Shown: one piece after another, positions 1 through 11,089 of the stretch
Layout: every line of letters begins with the position of its first letter
Numbering within the stretch: position 1 is the stretch's first letter
Assembly: GCA_963556695.1 (NCBI GenBank)
Contig: CAUWAG010000003.1
Coordinates: 8,556,001-8,620,000, forward strand
Direction: 5' to 3'
Origin: Anthostomella pinea
Taxonomy: Eukaryota; Ascomycota; Sordariomycetes; Xylariales; Xylariaceae
Length of the DNA stretch: 64,000 nucleotides
The notes under the pieces: model-generated
The model's database searches: none
The model's input: the letters and a program-made list of their open reading frames with translations, nothing else
Told to the model about the DNA's origin: nothing
Program-made: the position numbers and the translations under genes

Positions 1-1414
1 CTCAAAAAGGGCACTGATTCGAACAACGGAGGTGACAAGCCGAAATGATCCTCACCCCAATCTCTTATGGAAGTAGGTAGTCATTCCATCCCTGCCGTCG
101 ACGAAAAGTGCGAGGGATCTCGTGCCCCCATGGACACGATGCTCATATTGTCTTCATAGTTTCTGTCCTTCTTCACGTACAAACGACAAAAGTCATGATC
201 TGGAGCCACCAGCAGTCGGACTGTGACAACTACCATCGACGGAGAGTTCAAGATGCTGGATGCGGGTAGTATGCATGTCAACGGATGGATCCAGATTGAC
301 AAATATCTGTCAGGACTGTGGTTAGCATAGGATTCACAATGTCAAGAAACCAGGCCTGCTAAATTGTCATCTCGTGAGCTTGCAGTGGACGTGTATTCAT
401 GAAATATTTCGTCCTCCAGTGAAAAGATCTTGGCCCAATGCCGACATCACAGGCGGGGAATTGGGTGCTGCTGCCATCGTGGGGCGGGGCTGGTTTCCAA
501 TGGGCACCAAAGGGTACCTAATATATGTTAAAACAAGAGCAAATTTTCCATCAATCGTGCATGTAGTACACCCATTATAGTTGCTGCGGGACAGCCTGAG
601 GGATTCAAACCCCCGCTACACGACAGCTCACTTGACCGACAAACACCCTTCTCTAGGAACTCAGTTCTTCTTGTTGCAATCACACTTCTCAGAGGTCGGC
701 CGTTGAAGTCTAGGATATTTCCTCCTTTGATTTTTTTTGTCTAGGCTTATTTCCGTTCCGTTTTTCCATGCTTCACTTATATAGTGTGCGATTACACCTA
801 ATAATATATAGAGCGTTGATAAGAAAGGCGAAGGGCATTTCTCTCGAAGTAAGCTTGACGGCTATATCACTCCCCGAGCTCCATAGAGTCAAATAGTTCG
901 GCCTTGCGATCTAATCCAACTTCACCATACAGGCGAACTATCGGCAACATCACGAGAGGGGCACTGACTGGGGCGGGGACACATGGGAAAATCGATCGGG
1001 CTGGGATCTTGCCCCGTGGTATGTCGACCACTTACGATCCCGGGACTCCTATGCATCATCCGTCCGCGCCATCTCCATTATCTCCGTCACAAGCTGAACA
1101 CGGACAGGACTCGCCCTATACTAGGTCGTACGATACCCAAGCATTGCATCCAGATTCTCGTGGCGCTCGGTGCTCCATTCGCCATCCTCGGCCCGTCATT
1201 CCGCGTAGCAGAGTGTTTAATGTAGGTATGTTATGTTGACACCATGCCACAAACACAGGCTATGTACAGGTCAACGGTCAAGATTGATGGGGTCATTAAA
1301 GGATTTTAGCAACAGAACTAATGGAACAGTTTTCACCCTAATTTGAAAAATCGCGGTAAGAGGTCTCTACGAATGAGACAATGAATGGATAAAGGAGTGA
1401 TTATTAATGGATTA
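1..1414. other. Left-edge stretch without a convincing gene
   Basis: Only short open frames without family resemblance or plausible splice structure are seen. The stretch holds one copy of a dispersed repeat (168-230). Around 592-620 there is a sequence resembling a tRNA B box on the minus strand, but no cloverleaf can be folded around it. Confidence 0.5.
168..230 (+). repeat. Dispersed repeat, copy 1
   Basis: This roughly 60-bp segment matches 38154-38213 in the same orientation with scattered substitutions and small indels. Shared blocks include ACGTACAA, then a GTCAT..CTGGAG block, then CACCAGCAGTCG followed by CTGTGAC or CTCTGAC. The second copy lies just inside the left border of the AT-rich island, so this is probably a fragment of the same repeat family. 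Confidence 0.5.
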
Positions 1415-2405
1415 TTAATGGTTAGAGCGCCGACAACATTGTCCGATTACGCTTACAACTTGGGAGAACAGGCTAGGTACCGCACCGCAAGGAGTTACTT
1501 CTGTCATACTGAATGCTTTCGACGGCGCTGGCCCGAGACCTTCAGAGCGAAGCTCGGGACCTTCACCCTCCATCTGTACCGTGTCAAACATCTCGACAGC
1601 GATGCGAGCTCGGTAACCCTGGTCGCGCAAGCCTTCCGCGGCAATGCAACCCACCATGTCCAGCCGGACATAGTCGGGGTTGAAATAGGAGCTCATTGGC
1701 CCCAACAAGTCCACATCCTCGTTGCCCAACTCAAGCTCCTGGATGCGACGGAACATCTCCCATATAAACGCCGTGGCCCGCAGTCCGCAGTCCGCACGAG
1801 AAGCTGTCTCTTTGCCGGGGGACCCGTATCTTTTGCTGCGTTGCGGCTGAGATGTCGATGCCGCCAGTGTCCAAGATGATGAACAAACGCTCTCGCACGA
1901 AGGCAGTAAGCTCTTTAGACTTCTGCGGGTCGACTATGGCGAGGTCGACAAGGGTGTCGTACTCACCAGACGGCTGAGAAGGCGCGAGGCGGAGGTAGAT
2001 GACTTTCCAGTGGTTGCCAGTGTTGATGGCCCAGAGGCTGTACTTAGCCGCGCGTATGTTGGTGAAGAACTCGCCGCGATCAACCGCATTTTCCAACGCA
2101 TCCTTGAACACCTCTTCGCCATCGATTTCATTCCACATCCCGTATGTGGCGCTGGGTATCACGTTGATCAGTTTGCGGACCGCGTCGGGGAGGAAGGAGT
2201 GTCTGAAGTTTACAGACTGCTGGACACCCTGCTCTCCCACCCACTCCGACTGATGGTACTGCACTTGCTCCAAGGGCTCGAGCCAGAGCATACTCGTAGG
2301 AGTACATGTCAGATTCCCTGGATTTACCTTGTTCGTCTTGGCTGTGTAAACCCATTTTTGCTGAACGGGACCAAGGGCGGCTTCATCCATCGGGAGACCA
2401 GACAT
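1415..2405 (-). pseudogene. Ulp1/C48-like cysteine protease gene, frameshifted by a 7-bp tandem duplication
   Basis: The frame opens at ATG 2405 and has the layout of the Ulp1/adenain-like SUMO protease fold: His in NHWKVIYL (about residue 132), Asp in VDP (about 159), Gln in RQRDSFSCG (about 198) and the nucleophile Cys about 204. Just after the catalytic CGLR the frame is lost. On the + strand CGCAGTC occurs twice in tandem (1779-1785 and 1786-1792). Leaving out one copy would rejoin the catalytic part with the downstream minus-strand frame ending at 1415, which continues with a hydrophobic helix (AFIWEMF). The undamaged product would be about 340 residues. Family members remove SUMO or other ubiquitin-like modifiers; many fungal stand-alone copies are accessory or transposon-linked. 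As read, the product ends shortly after the catalytic Cys, so I call it a pseudogene. An intron does not explain the shift, because no GT..AG pair fits. Confidence 0.65.
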
Positions 2406-3682
2406 CGTGAGTTTAGGAATGAGCAGGTGAGATGGTAGAAGGGTGGTCTCGGGAATGGTTTGGCTGTTGTTAGTTGACAGTTGGAATCTGAGATCAAAGT
2501 TGGTAATGAAGACAGCAGTGCCTTCGGGAGAGAAAGCACAGTGACTTGTGAAGTGTATGAATGTGATGAGGGAAGTGAAGCTACTGAGAGCACGCGTATT
2601 CAGTGTTTATATAGCTTGCCGACAGTCAATCTTCCTTTGACTCGGCATAAGCAAGGCCGTGTTCATTTGGAAGTCGTGGAACAATGCCACCATACAACAG
2701 AAAGTATCAATGTGTGTGCTCCGTTGTGCTGCCGAGTCCGGGGGCGTCGGCGTGGCTTGAACAGTCGGCAATGTTGACAATGCAGCCGAGCCCGGGGGCG
2801 CCGGTGTCCATTGAACAGTCGGCGATGTGTTGACAATGCAGAGCCTGGGCTTTGTTCATCGCCGACGACAGTACCGATCCATTGCCAGAACAGCCATGTA
2901 TGCCGAGGCGATCTATGTCCTTCACAAAGCTTTATATAAACTGGAAGTGCTGAAAGAGCTGCCGCCACCGCAACAGATGAAGCGGATGGGAACGGTTCTG
3001 TCACATTGCAAAAAGGGAGAAGGGGAGTCAATGGGTTGGGGTTTGAGGGATGGATATCGTCGGTGGACACACGCAAAACCACACATAGGCTTGTCAACTT
3101 GGTAGTCATACGATGCTCGCTCTCAGGAATCATCTCCCCTCATCTTGCGATCAATTTACGATCAATTTGCGAATGAAACACAATTGGAAGCCTTGACTCT
3201 GGTCACTCAATAGTTGACATCGCTACCCAATACATGCTCGCCTGTCCGACTGTAGTCTAAGTACGACCCGATGCTGCAGAAATCAGAGCGAGCAACCCCC
3301 TTTCCCGAGCTGCGCACTCGCCACACCACCCTATTCCCCGCCTAGTCCAATCCGAAAGTCGTTCCAACACCTAGCCTTTGTTCCTCATATACCAAACTAC
3401 CCCATTGGACACTAAGGACATGGGTACTCCCATACCGACAGATTGATGGTTGTTGTCGTCCACACATATTCCCTTTGAGCCGTCGCAATCACCGTCAGCG
3501 CTGCATGAGATGTCGTCTGCATCAGCGCGCCCCACGACCATTCGATATCGTTTCAAGATGTTACTAGCGACTGAGTGGCGCTTCGCTTCCACTGTTCTCC
3601 GGATTTCCTATGCGTGACTTTGGGAGATCCTGGATTCCTGCTGCTTGGTCCCGACAACGCCATCATGCAGCCGATTTGAGGC
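2406..3682. other. Stretch without a supported gene; holds a 2-copy tandem repeat and a Cys-containing ORF
   Basis: This is the upstream region of the broken protease gene. It contains the tandem repeat at 2731-2840. A minus-strand frame from ATG 3541 to a stop at 3371 (56 aa) carries a DISCSADGDC..GIC pattern that could be an exon of a small secreted protein, but no clean splice to the signal-peptide ORF at 3683-3844 could be found. Confidence 0.4.
2731..2840. repeat. Two-copy tandem repeat, 54 and 56 bp
   Basis: Unit 1 (2731-2784) and unit 2 (2785-2840) both begin GCCGAG(T/C)CCGGGGGCG, continue with TTGAACAGTCGGC(A/G)ATG and end TTGACAATGCA. Several differences are transitions. It lies about 330 bp upstream of the broken protease start. 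Confidence 0.7.
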
Positions 3683-3844
3683 TCAAGGGTATGGGTTGGC
3701 CATGTCATTCGAACCCCATTCGAGCTCGAGCTCCCGGATCAACTCCGGTAGAGGGATATTTCCTTCGTAATCGCTGTTAATCTCAAGGCCAGCCGACATA
3801 GCTACAAGCGCGCCGAGGAAGACGAAGATGGACGTGGTTCGCAT
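3683..3844 (-). CDS. Possible small secreted peptide (53 aa)
   Basis: From ATG 3844 the minus strand encodes a 53-residue peptide. It starts with a basic n-region and a hydrophobic core (MRTTSIFVFLGALVAMSAG) that look like a signal peptide, then an acidic tail rich in Glu/Leu and ending MANPYP. The tail contains no cysteines. The frame is open further upstream, but ATG 3844 puts the hydrophobic stretch at the N-terminus as expected. No family is recognised. It may be a single-exon effector-like peptide or the first exon of a spliced gene whose next exon holds the Cys-containing ORF at 3371-3541; no good splice donor was found. Confidence 0.35.
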   Translation of the reverse strand: MRTTSIFVFLGALVAMSAGLEINSDYEGNIPLPELIRELELEWGSNDMANPYP

Positions 3845-4807
3845 GGTGACTCTTTCTAGACAGTCAAGATGGGGAACGGGCTGAAAAGGTGTATTTGGTT
3901 CAATATTGCCTCTGTGACGCGTTGGGCGAGAAGTAAAGATAGAATGTTCGCTGTGGGCCGCAACAATGTTTATAAATGCCTGGCTCAAACGGTGGCAACG
4001 ATAGCTGTCATCTTGTGGCAAAGGATGGCAACGTGGAGCTTGCCAGGATTTGAACCTTGCTGACTGACATAACTTTTGACACAACAGGAACCGAGTCAGG
4101 ATCCATTGATCCTGTGTCTCTTGGCAGTCAGTAACTTATAGTCGATCCGGGGCCGCCGCACTAACTATTCTCATCCTAGCTGTCTACCTACTAATGGCAT
4201 GCATGATCTCAAAGTATAATCGTTCAAGATAGTCCCAGTGCATGACACTCACTGCCAAGCAACATGACCGCGCCAAGGTTTAACAAGATCCGTCGGTAAA
4301 TCGACGGGAGAACATCTCACTGTATATCAAGAAGAGGGGAAGATATGGCTAAGTAGACTCGAAATAATAAGCGAAAAGGGTGGCACCACGACGCGGAACA
4401 CGCGAACGAACGCGACGAATACAAGGTCAAAGGGTCAAGAGAGCCCAATGTCATTCCCTGGTCGAAATGTCCTGACGCCGGCATTGGGGAAATATCAATC
4501 CATCATAAGTCGCTAAATGAGACAGCTTTTATCACACGATGGGCAAGGGATTGGTGTGTGTAGTAGGGCAAAGACGTCGGCGTCTAGGTTGACAAAAGGT
4601 GCTAGGAACGTATTGCTGGGGATATTAGCGACCGGCGACGTCATGACAGGGACAGGGGATTGGCATGTGGATTGCACTCCAATGCCGCGACGCACGCAAA
4701 GCTAGACCACCACGCCACACAATGAGCTGTGACAGATCTCGGAAAATATGATACGGAAAGGCGGCGCGATAGCACTGAACCCCTTCACAAAAGCCTACAA
4801 ACGCAAG
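3845..4807. other. Intergenic stretch upstream of the FHIT-like gene
   Basis: No supported gene. Position 4748 is an ATG in frame with the FHIT-like gene and could give a 20-residue N-terminal extension. A sequence like a tRNA B box (GGTTCAAATCC on the minus strand near 4043-4053) lacks a matching acceptor stem. Confidence 0.4.
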
Positions 4808-5648
4808 ATGAGCACCCGACCGACCGGGCCCCTCCACTTCGGCCCATTCGAGGTGACTTCTCAGGTGAGTCCCATCCCATCAACCCATCAATCCGTCCAC
4901 CATCATCAACAGAACCACCAACACAGCACACAATCAAGCCTATATAACTAAAACATCCCAGGTCTTCCTCACAACCACGCACTCCTTCGCCCTCGTGAAC
5001 CTGAAGCCGCTGCTGCCAGGCCATGTGCTGGTGTGCCCGCAGCGGCCGCACAGGCGGCTGACGGACCTCTCGCCGCCCGAGCTGACGGACCTGTTCGGCG
5101 CGGTGCAGCGCGTGCAGCACATGCTGGCGCGGCATTACTTCACAGCAACACAGGTGCGCGCCATCAACGGTTCTTCTGACACGGCCACTGCTACTGCTAT
5201 CCCCCAGCAACAAGGGTCAAGTAAAAACGCCATCGCCAACACCAACGAGAACAGTGATGTGGCGAGTGACAGCAAGAGGACAACAGCAGCCCCGCCCGAA
5301 GCCGGCTCCTTCAACATAGCCATCCAGGACGGCAGCGAGGCCGGCCAGACGGTGCCGCACGTCCACGTGCACGTGATCCCGCGGATCCGCGGCGCCACGT
5401 CCAAGGACGACAGCGGGCCGGGCGACGAGATCTACGAGCTGATGGCGGCGGAGGAGGGGAACGTGGGCGGGGCGTTATGGGATCGGACACAGGAGACGAT
5501 GAAACAGCGGCCGCGGCCAGGCGGCGCGTTCCCGCACATTGAAGACCAGGCGCGCATGGCGAGGTCCGTCGAGGAGATGGAGGCCGAGGCGGACTTGTTT
5601 AGGAGCGTGTTGCAGGGGATGGAGATGGAAGAGTACGTAACGAGATGA
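4808..5648 (+). CDS. FHIT-like bis(5'-adenosyl)-triphosphatase (HIT family), two exons
   Basis: Exons 4808-4864 and 4962-5648 are separated by a 97-bp intron (GTGAGT..CCCAG), giving 247 aa. The N-terminus FGPFEVTSQ/VFLTTTHSFALVNLKP joins across the intron exactly as in FHIT/Hnt2/Aph1 proteins. The core QDGSEAGQTVPHVHVHVIPR carries the His triad (about residues 152, 154, 156), the last His of H-x-H-x-H being the nucleophile that cleaves Ap3A and related dinucleoside polyphosphates. The protein is much longer than human FHIT (147 aa), mainly because about 50 low-complexity residues rich in Ala, Thr, Ser and Asn (about 82-133) sit between the helix ending in TQVR and the triad strand. An in-frame ATG at 4748 would add 20 basic residues; 4808 is preferred because family members start a few residues before the conserved strand. 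The gene converges on ctf18, with 213 bp between stops. Confidence 0.85.
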
Positions 5649-5861
5649 CTGTAGCGTGTGGCGTGAAAGAGACAAGGAGCAAGTCAAAGCATGGGACAGG
5701 TTCAACGGAATGTTCATCATAAGCGCTAGATTACAAACTCCCGCGGAGAAATGCTACATCTCCTGGACGCCCTCAGTATGCACACTGCTACTCCAGCCCA
5801 AGTTCCAGGATTTGAACGATCCAAACAAGCCAAGGCAAGAAGAAAACAACAAGTATTAAAT

Positions 5862-8800
5862 CTACAATCCCTTGAGCAGCTCATGCAACGTGATGGGTTT
5901 CCTAACGGCATTATTCATGCCCTCGTGGTACGTCACCCAGACCTTGGTCTCCCCCTTGCCCAGGGGCTCGTCGGCTGCTCTCCGCTTGCCAGCGCTGTTG
6001 CCGTCCGTCTCCTGGAGCGGTCGCACATCTACTTTGATGACGCGCCCGAAGAAGTCCTTCTTGACGGGAATGGCCGGCAGCGCCGTCTCCTTCGTGGCCT
6101 TGGCGTTCTCTTTGTCGCTGAAGATGTAGTCGTCGGTGGAGTGCGGGTTGCCCGCTTTGAAGCGCGCCTGTCGAGCCGAGGTGTCGCGCAGTATCTTGTT
6201 CTTCTGCAGCTCCTGGTCAAGGACCTGGCGCACTGCATAGCGAGTCGGCGCCTGGGTGCCGTGGAGGACGGCTGCTGATGTTTCAAAGGTAGCGAGGATG
6301 TCGAGATCACTGCAAACTTGTTAGTTTGCGTACAGCGCTTGGTTAGGGGTTGGGTTACTCACGGTTCCATGCGATACACCCATTGCGGCCCCCGGCTGAA
6401 CATCGACTCGCTCTCAATCTTGCCTCGCTGTAGCTCGATGCCGACCTCAGCAAGGACATCCGCCGCGCGCTTTACCATTGTCTTTTCAGTATCCTTCCTT
6501 ACGCTAGCCGTCCCTTTGATGTCTCCACTCCCTCCAACAACAACAGGTTTGACCTCAGGCGATACCAAGCGCATGAGGTAGGGAAGGAATTCGGTGGAGA
6601 CGTCTTCAGCGCTACGGAAGGCTCGCATCAGCGTTGGTGGGAGCTGCGCTTGGATTGCCTGAAGCATCGCTCGATTCTCTTTCTCTGCCTCGCGCGCTGT
6701 GAAGTCTGCTCTCGGTCCAGAGAACGGGAGTGGTGGTGCTTCGTCTTCGTGATCGCCCCATTTCCTGTCATAGCCCATATTCGCGCGCCGAATAGGGGAT
6801 GCGAACAAGTGATGGCAAGCCAGGACGGGCTGGGAAAGGTAAGGGCCCAACTCCCATTCCTGGCTCTTGAAAATCCTCGAGGAGCAAGTATCGTGGAAAT
6901 GCATCCACTCGTACGCTGCGTCGGGTTTCGAGAGAAACGAGTCGTCGTTAAACTCGTGGTTGGGATACTCGGCGAACACATCTGTGATGACCCGATCAAC
7001 ATCGCCGCTCGTCTCGACCATTTCTCGCAAGCGTTCCATGCCATACTTCTTCTGCTGCTCAGCAAATCCGAGTTGTGCTTGAGGTTGCTCGTCCATGTGC
7101 TTGGATAATGGGGCAGTGATGAGAATATTGCCCTTGGGGAACCCGGCACCGATTTGGAAAAGGCGTGTCACAATATCCTTCACGTTGCCTCTTCCTACGC
7201 CTCTTGCACCACCTCCGCCGTGTGATAGTTCTCGTAGGACATTATGCTCAACCCATTGCCGTGTGAGGGAGATAGGTCCCTTCAGAGGTGCAGACTTGAG
7301 GCGGCCAGCAACCCATTCTCCAACGACCATAACACCTCTTAGATCTCCCTCTGCGGTGCTCTCAGCTCCCCTTTTCGCTTCAATGCCACTGCTGATCCCC
7401 CATGCAGCTTCACAAAGCTTCCGGGCGGCATCTTTCTCGCATGGAATTCCTTCCTTCTCGAACACCGACTTGAGACGCGTAACCACTGCATCAACTGTGG
7501 GCTTGCCAACATGTATAATCTCAGCCAAGCTTGATTGACGCAGTGGCCTTAGCGAGGGATGATACACATCATTGCAGATGAGGATGAGCGGTCGCATCTG
7601 GCGGAAATCGTCGCCCTTCTTCTTCTTTCGGCCCGAATTTTGTGTAGTCGTTGCTTGGCCAGAAGCGTTCTTCTCCCCAACCGTGATCAGGTCCATCAGT
7701 GCTTTGATGAACCCACCCTCTCCAGAGCCTCCAGAACCGGTCACCACACCATCAACTTCATCAACCACAAGGCATACGGGGCGGACAACCTTCTGCTGCT
7801 TGCCAGCCTCAGGCTTCGACTGCTGAACGGTTTTCACGTTCTCTGTCCCTAAGCTGGTGCGAATCCTGTTCTTGACAACATCCCGGCTGCGGTCGTCGCT
7901 GGCGTTGATCTCCATGACTTCGTAGCCCGCTTGTCTGGCACAGACGTGGGCAAGTGTGGTCTTTCCAAGTCCAGGAGGGCCCGTGAGCATCAAAATCTTC
8001 CGGTGTGGCTTCTCCTCCTCCGTCGGTTGCGCTGCTGGCCTTCTTATAGAAGACCTAGATTTGGCAGCTCCTGGGAAGACTAATGGGTCCCATTTCTTAA
8101 GCCATCGTAGCACTTGTCTATTCGTGAGGTCATCTCCAACCAAGTCCATGAAGTTCCTTGCGCGGTACTTCTCAGTCCAGAGTAGGGATTTCTTGGGTTT
8201 CTTGGCTGTGCATGGTTCGACAGATGGCATCGGTTCGTCTGGCACGGGTGTGGACCTTGTAGGCTGGTTGGCGAGCTCCTTGGTAGCGGTTTCGACAAGT
8301 TCGTGGATATCAATACCGTAGTAGCTGCGGTCCGCTCGGCCCTTCTTTTTCTTTGATCTCGACGCGACCATGCGCTCGAAGGATACATCCTTGTTCTCCG
8401 TCCGCTTCTTGATGTTTACTGTTTTGCCCGAACATGTCGTTATCTTGAACTCGCTTGGAGGCTGGCGAGGGGTGAATCGCTGGAAAACCGAATCCGGATT
8501 GCTCGAGGTGAATAGGGCGTTCAGTACAGGGTTTGAATTCCGAGTTGCGTCGCCTTGTGGCAGCGTGACAGTCTCCAACGGTGTCGAACCAACAGCTTTC
8601 GAAGCGCCATCAGCAAGCTCGGGTGGGGGAGAGGACGGTTCGGTGTGGTCGGCGGCAACTTGGTCGTTGGGACTGCTCAACATCCGCCTCTTGGCAGCGG
8701 GCGCTGAGGGCGCATTCTCGTCGTCAGAGTCATCATCAATGAGAAAGCCGGCTATTGGTCGTGGTCGTGGTCGGGCACGCGGTTCGGGATGCGGCTTTGG

Positions 8801-8866
8801 ACGTTTGGCTGCTGCTGGGGGAGAAGAGCTGGCAGGGTAATTAATGGGAGACGAAAGCGACGGCAT
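5862..8866 (-). CDS. ctf18: Chromosome transmission fidelity protein 18 (Ctf18), alternative RFC large subunit
   Basis: Exon 1 is 8866-6363 and exon 2 is 6309-5862; the 53-bp intron (6310-6362) has GTGAGT, a CTAAC branch site and TTTGCAG. The product is 983 aa. The N-terminus is disordered and basic, followed by LLWTEKYRARNFMDLVGDD (about 228-246), Walker A GPPGLGKTT (about 296-304), the RFC box EINASDDRSRD and Walker B CLVVDEVDG (about 366-374). Exon 2 supplies the C-terminal end (KKDFFGRVI...KVWVTYHEGMNNAVRKPITL), typical of Ctf18 and used to bind Ctf8/Dcc1. Ctf18-RFC loads or unloads PCNA in replication, sister-chromatid cohesion and checkpoint signalling. The frame is open 14 codons upstream of ATG 8866, but without another ATG. 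The gene is intact, unlike its right-hand neighbours. Confidence 0.93.
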
Positions 8867-9597
8867 TCTCGAAGACTCAATTGGGTAACATGGACCTGAA
8901 AACTCCAAGAACCAAAAACGCGAGAGGATATTGTGTCCGGGTAAGGTTCTGGAAGTGGACTACAAGTCTACAAGCAGGTGGAGGGAACTCTGGTGTAAAT
9001 GGGTGTAAACGGTAGACGCGGCGCGGGACGCGTGCAGCGCGTTATTACGTGGGGGGGGCTAACAATCCACTTAAGTACAGGGGTGTCTTTGCCCATATCT
9101 CCACCAGCTCCATGTCGTTACTTCTTGACAACACCGTCCCTACTTCTTACGCCAAATCTGATGAACGTATTCACCGTACGAGATCTAATCTACTTATTCC
9201 TTACATTTCCATTGTCCTAGTCAAACTGTCGATAAAAGGTTCCCTAACCTGCGTGCCAAGCTTCTACGATTCGCTTGCTCTCCTATAAGCCACCATCATC
9301 ACAACGCGTTCTCCGTAGTGATGACCTCTTCCTCTGGTATTCCATACTCACCTGAAGCATGTACTAGATGAATGACCTTTTCGGAGTATTTGCCACCTCG
9401 TCCTAGCACAAATAAGGACACGGTCAGCCCTGACGAACGTGTGATGGAGTGCCTATGATACTAATACATGAGACTTATGTATGCATGTTGGTTTCACAGA
9501 GACCAAGAAAAACAACAGTCTTCCAAGGGAATAAGACTCGTCATTTGTAAGAGGGGAAATCGCTAACTTAAGGTATCAAACGCTCAAAACTCAACTC
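8867..9597. other. Intergenic stretch
   Basis: This lies between the ctf18 start and the 3' end of the acyltransferase pseudogene. No supported gene, RNA or repeat was seen. Confidence 0.5.
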
Positions 9598-11089
9598 TCA
9601 CGTGCAAGCCACCTCAGCATACCGCAGCAACTCAACATCCCGCACAAAGCTGTCCAAGCAAGCCACCTCAACCGGTACCTGCACCTCGACGCCGTCGCGG
9701 CCCGGCCGCGCGGGCAGCATGCGCATCATGGTGCGCTCCACGGGCTGATTGACATTGCGCAGCGCGACCGGCGGCCCGAACCCAAAGTCCATGTCGTACC
9801 AGCCCGCGTTCCGGCGGTCGCTCATCGCCGTGCTGAAGCGCGGTACAGCCTCGTCCAGGTCCCATGTCGCCCGCGACTTGTCCTTCAGCGCTGCGACCAT
9901 GTTGGCCTTTCCCAGGGCGGCTTGCTCTGTCGCGCCCGTGTGCGATCTGCGTATTAGCGTTGCCAGCTTGGGGAGCGCGTCGGCACCTTAGGCGATTACG
10001 TCTTGTACTGGGCGGCCTGTCAAGATGGCCGTCGTGGCGTTGGCTTGCAGCTGCGCGGGGAGCGGTGGCGTGAACCGCTTCCGCAGGTCGACGGCCGTGC
10101 CGTGCGGGGAGAACTCGCCCGGCTCAGGGTTGCAGATCGAGAGGCGGGCGCGCGTGTGGGCGCGCCAGAGCAGTGCGGTCACGGCGTCGTACGTGGACAC
10201 GAAGCCCGTCGCAGGCTGCGCGGCGGCTTTGAGGCGGTCGGCGTTGGCTTGGCTGAGCTGGACGACGACGGAGAGGAGGGGTTCTCCCCGGCGCACCAGC
10301 GGCAGGACCATAGGTGGTGGTGGAGGCGGGGCGTCGAGCTGGTGTTCTTTGGGGACGGGCTTGCCGTTGAGGCGGCCTCGGTTGAGGCTCGTGGGGTCCA
10401 GTGTGGCCGCTCCGACCCGGTGGCGAGCGAGAGGGCATTGTCTCTCCACTCCTTGAGGAAGGCTTGGAAGCCGCCGCCGTCGATGCAGTAGTGGTGGAAG
10501 CTCGTCGTCAGGATCATGCCTCCGGGGATCCAAGTTGTCTGGAATACTGAGGCGGGACAGCTGCTGGTGACGGTGTTGGTGTGCAAGTCGCCCATCTCGT
10601 CCAGCGAAGCAGCTTCGCGCACGAGTGCGGGAGGAAACTCGGCGGCCTGGTCGTCGATCGATATCTTGATGTTGTGTTCATCACTGTACTTGACGATGAA
10701 TGGAGCGGCGCTGTCTCTAGTTTTGACGATCTGCACGCGTCCATCCCTTTTCTTCAAGGTCCCCGTCAAGGTGCGGGCTTGGCTTAGTGTCAATTCGAGA
10801 CTCTCTTTTAGCTGCTTCGTGATTTGGTCTCTGTTGACATGCTCGTCCAACCTGTAGACGAGGGAATAGCTCTGGTACGTTTTTGCGGCATTGTGTACTC
10901 AAGATCCGCAAGAGTCCAGACTTCCCTCTCTGGATCGGTTTGCCATCCTTTCGGACGGGCGTGGTAGACACCTGATCGATTAGGAAGTGTAGAGTTGGAT
11001 GGTGGAATACGTGTAGTCGTCCATTGCCCAGAGTTCCGGTGCTGAGCCGGGATGCTCTCGGTGGGGTGAAGTACGGCTGCTGTTGACAT
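9598..11089 (-). pseudogene. BAHD-type acyltransferase gene with two frameshifts and a premature stop
   Basis: From ATG 11089 the minus strand encodes a transferase-family (PF02458-like) protein spread over several frames. The first frame runs to LADLEYTMPQK. At a five-T run (10880-10884 on +) the frame shifts by one, and coding sense resumes in TYQSYSLVYRLDEHV. The second frame contains the catalytic HHxxxDG motif (HHYCIDGGG). Near 10405-10409 a second one-base shift (GCGGCC on the minus strand) moves sense to ATLDPTSLNRGRLNG. That frame meets an in-frame TAA at 9988-9990, then continues with ALPKLATL and the structural DFGFG motif typical of BAHD enzymes, ending at 9598. Undamaged length would be about 497 aa. 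Fungal relatives acylate secondary-metabolite alcohols; the substrate cannot be told. Three lesions argue for a pseudogene, although both frameshifts are in homopolymers and could be sequencing errors. Confidence 0.75.

Noticed and set aside
590..640. tRNA-like B box (GGGGTTTGAATCCC on the minus strand)
   Set aside because: No acceptor or anticodon arms could be paired upstream; not called as a tRNA.
1415..1800. An intron to explain the frame change in the Ulp1-like gene
   Set aside because: No GT..AG pair of workable size joins the two frames, while the 7-bp duplication explains the shift exactly.
4036..4060. Second tRNA-like B box (GGTTCAAATCC on the minus strand)
   Set aside because: The required 5' acceptor GAGCTTG is absent in the preceding 100 bases and the T stem has a mismatch.
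6318..8840. Several open frames on the + strand across 6.3-8.8 kb
   Set aside because: Antisense shadows of ctf18, which has clear conserved motifs.
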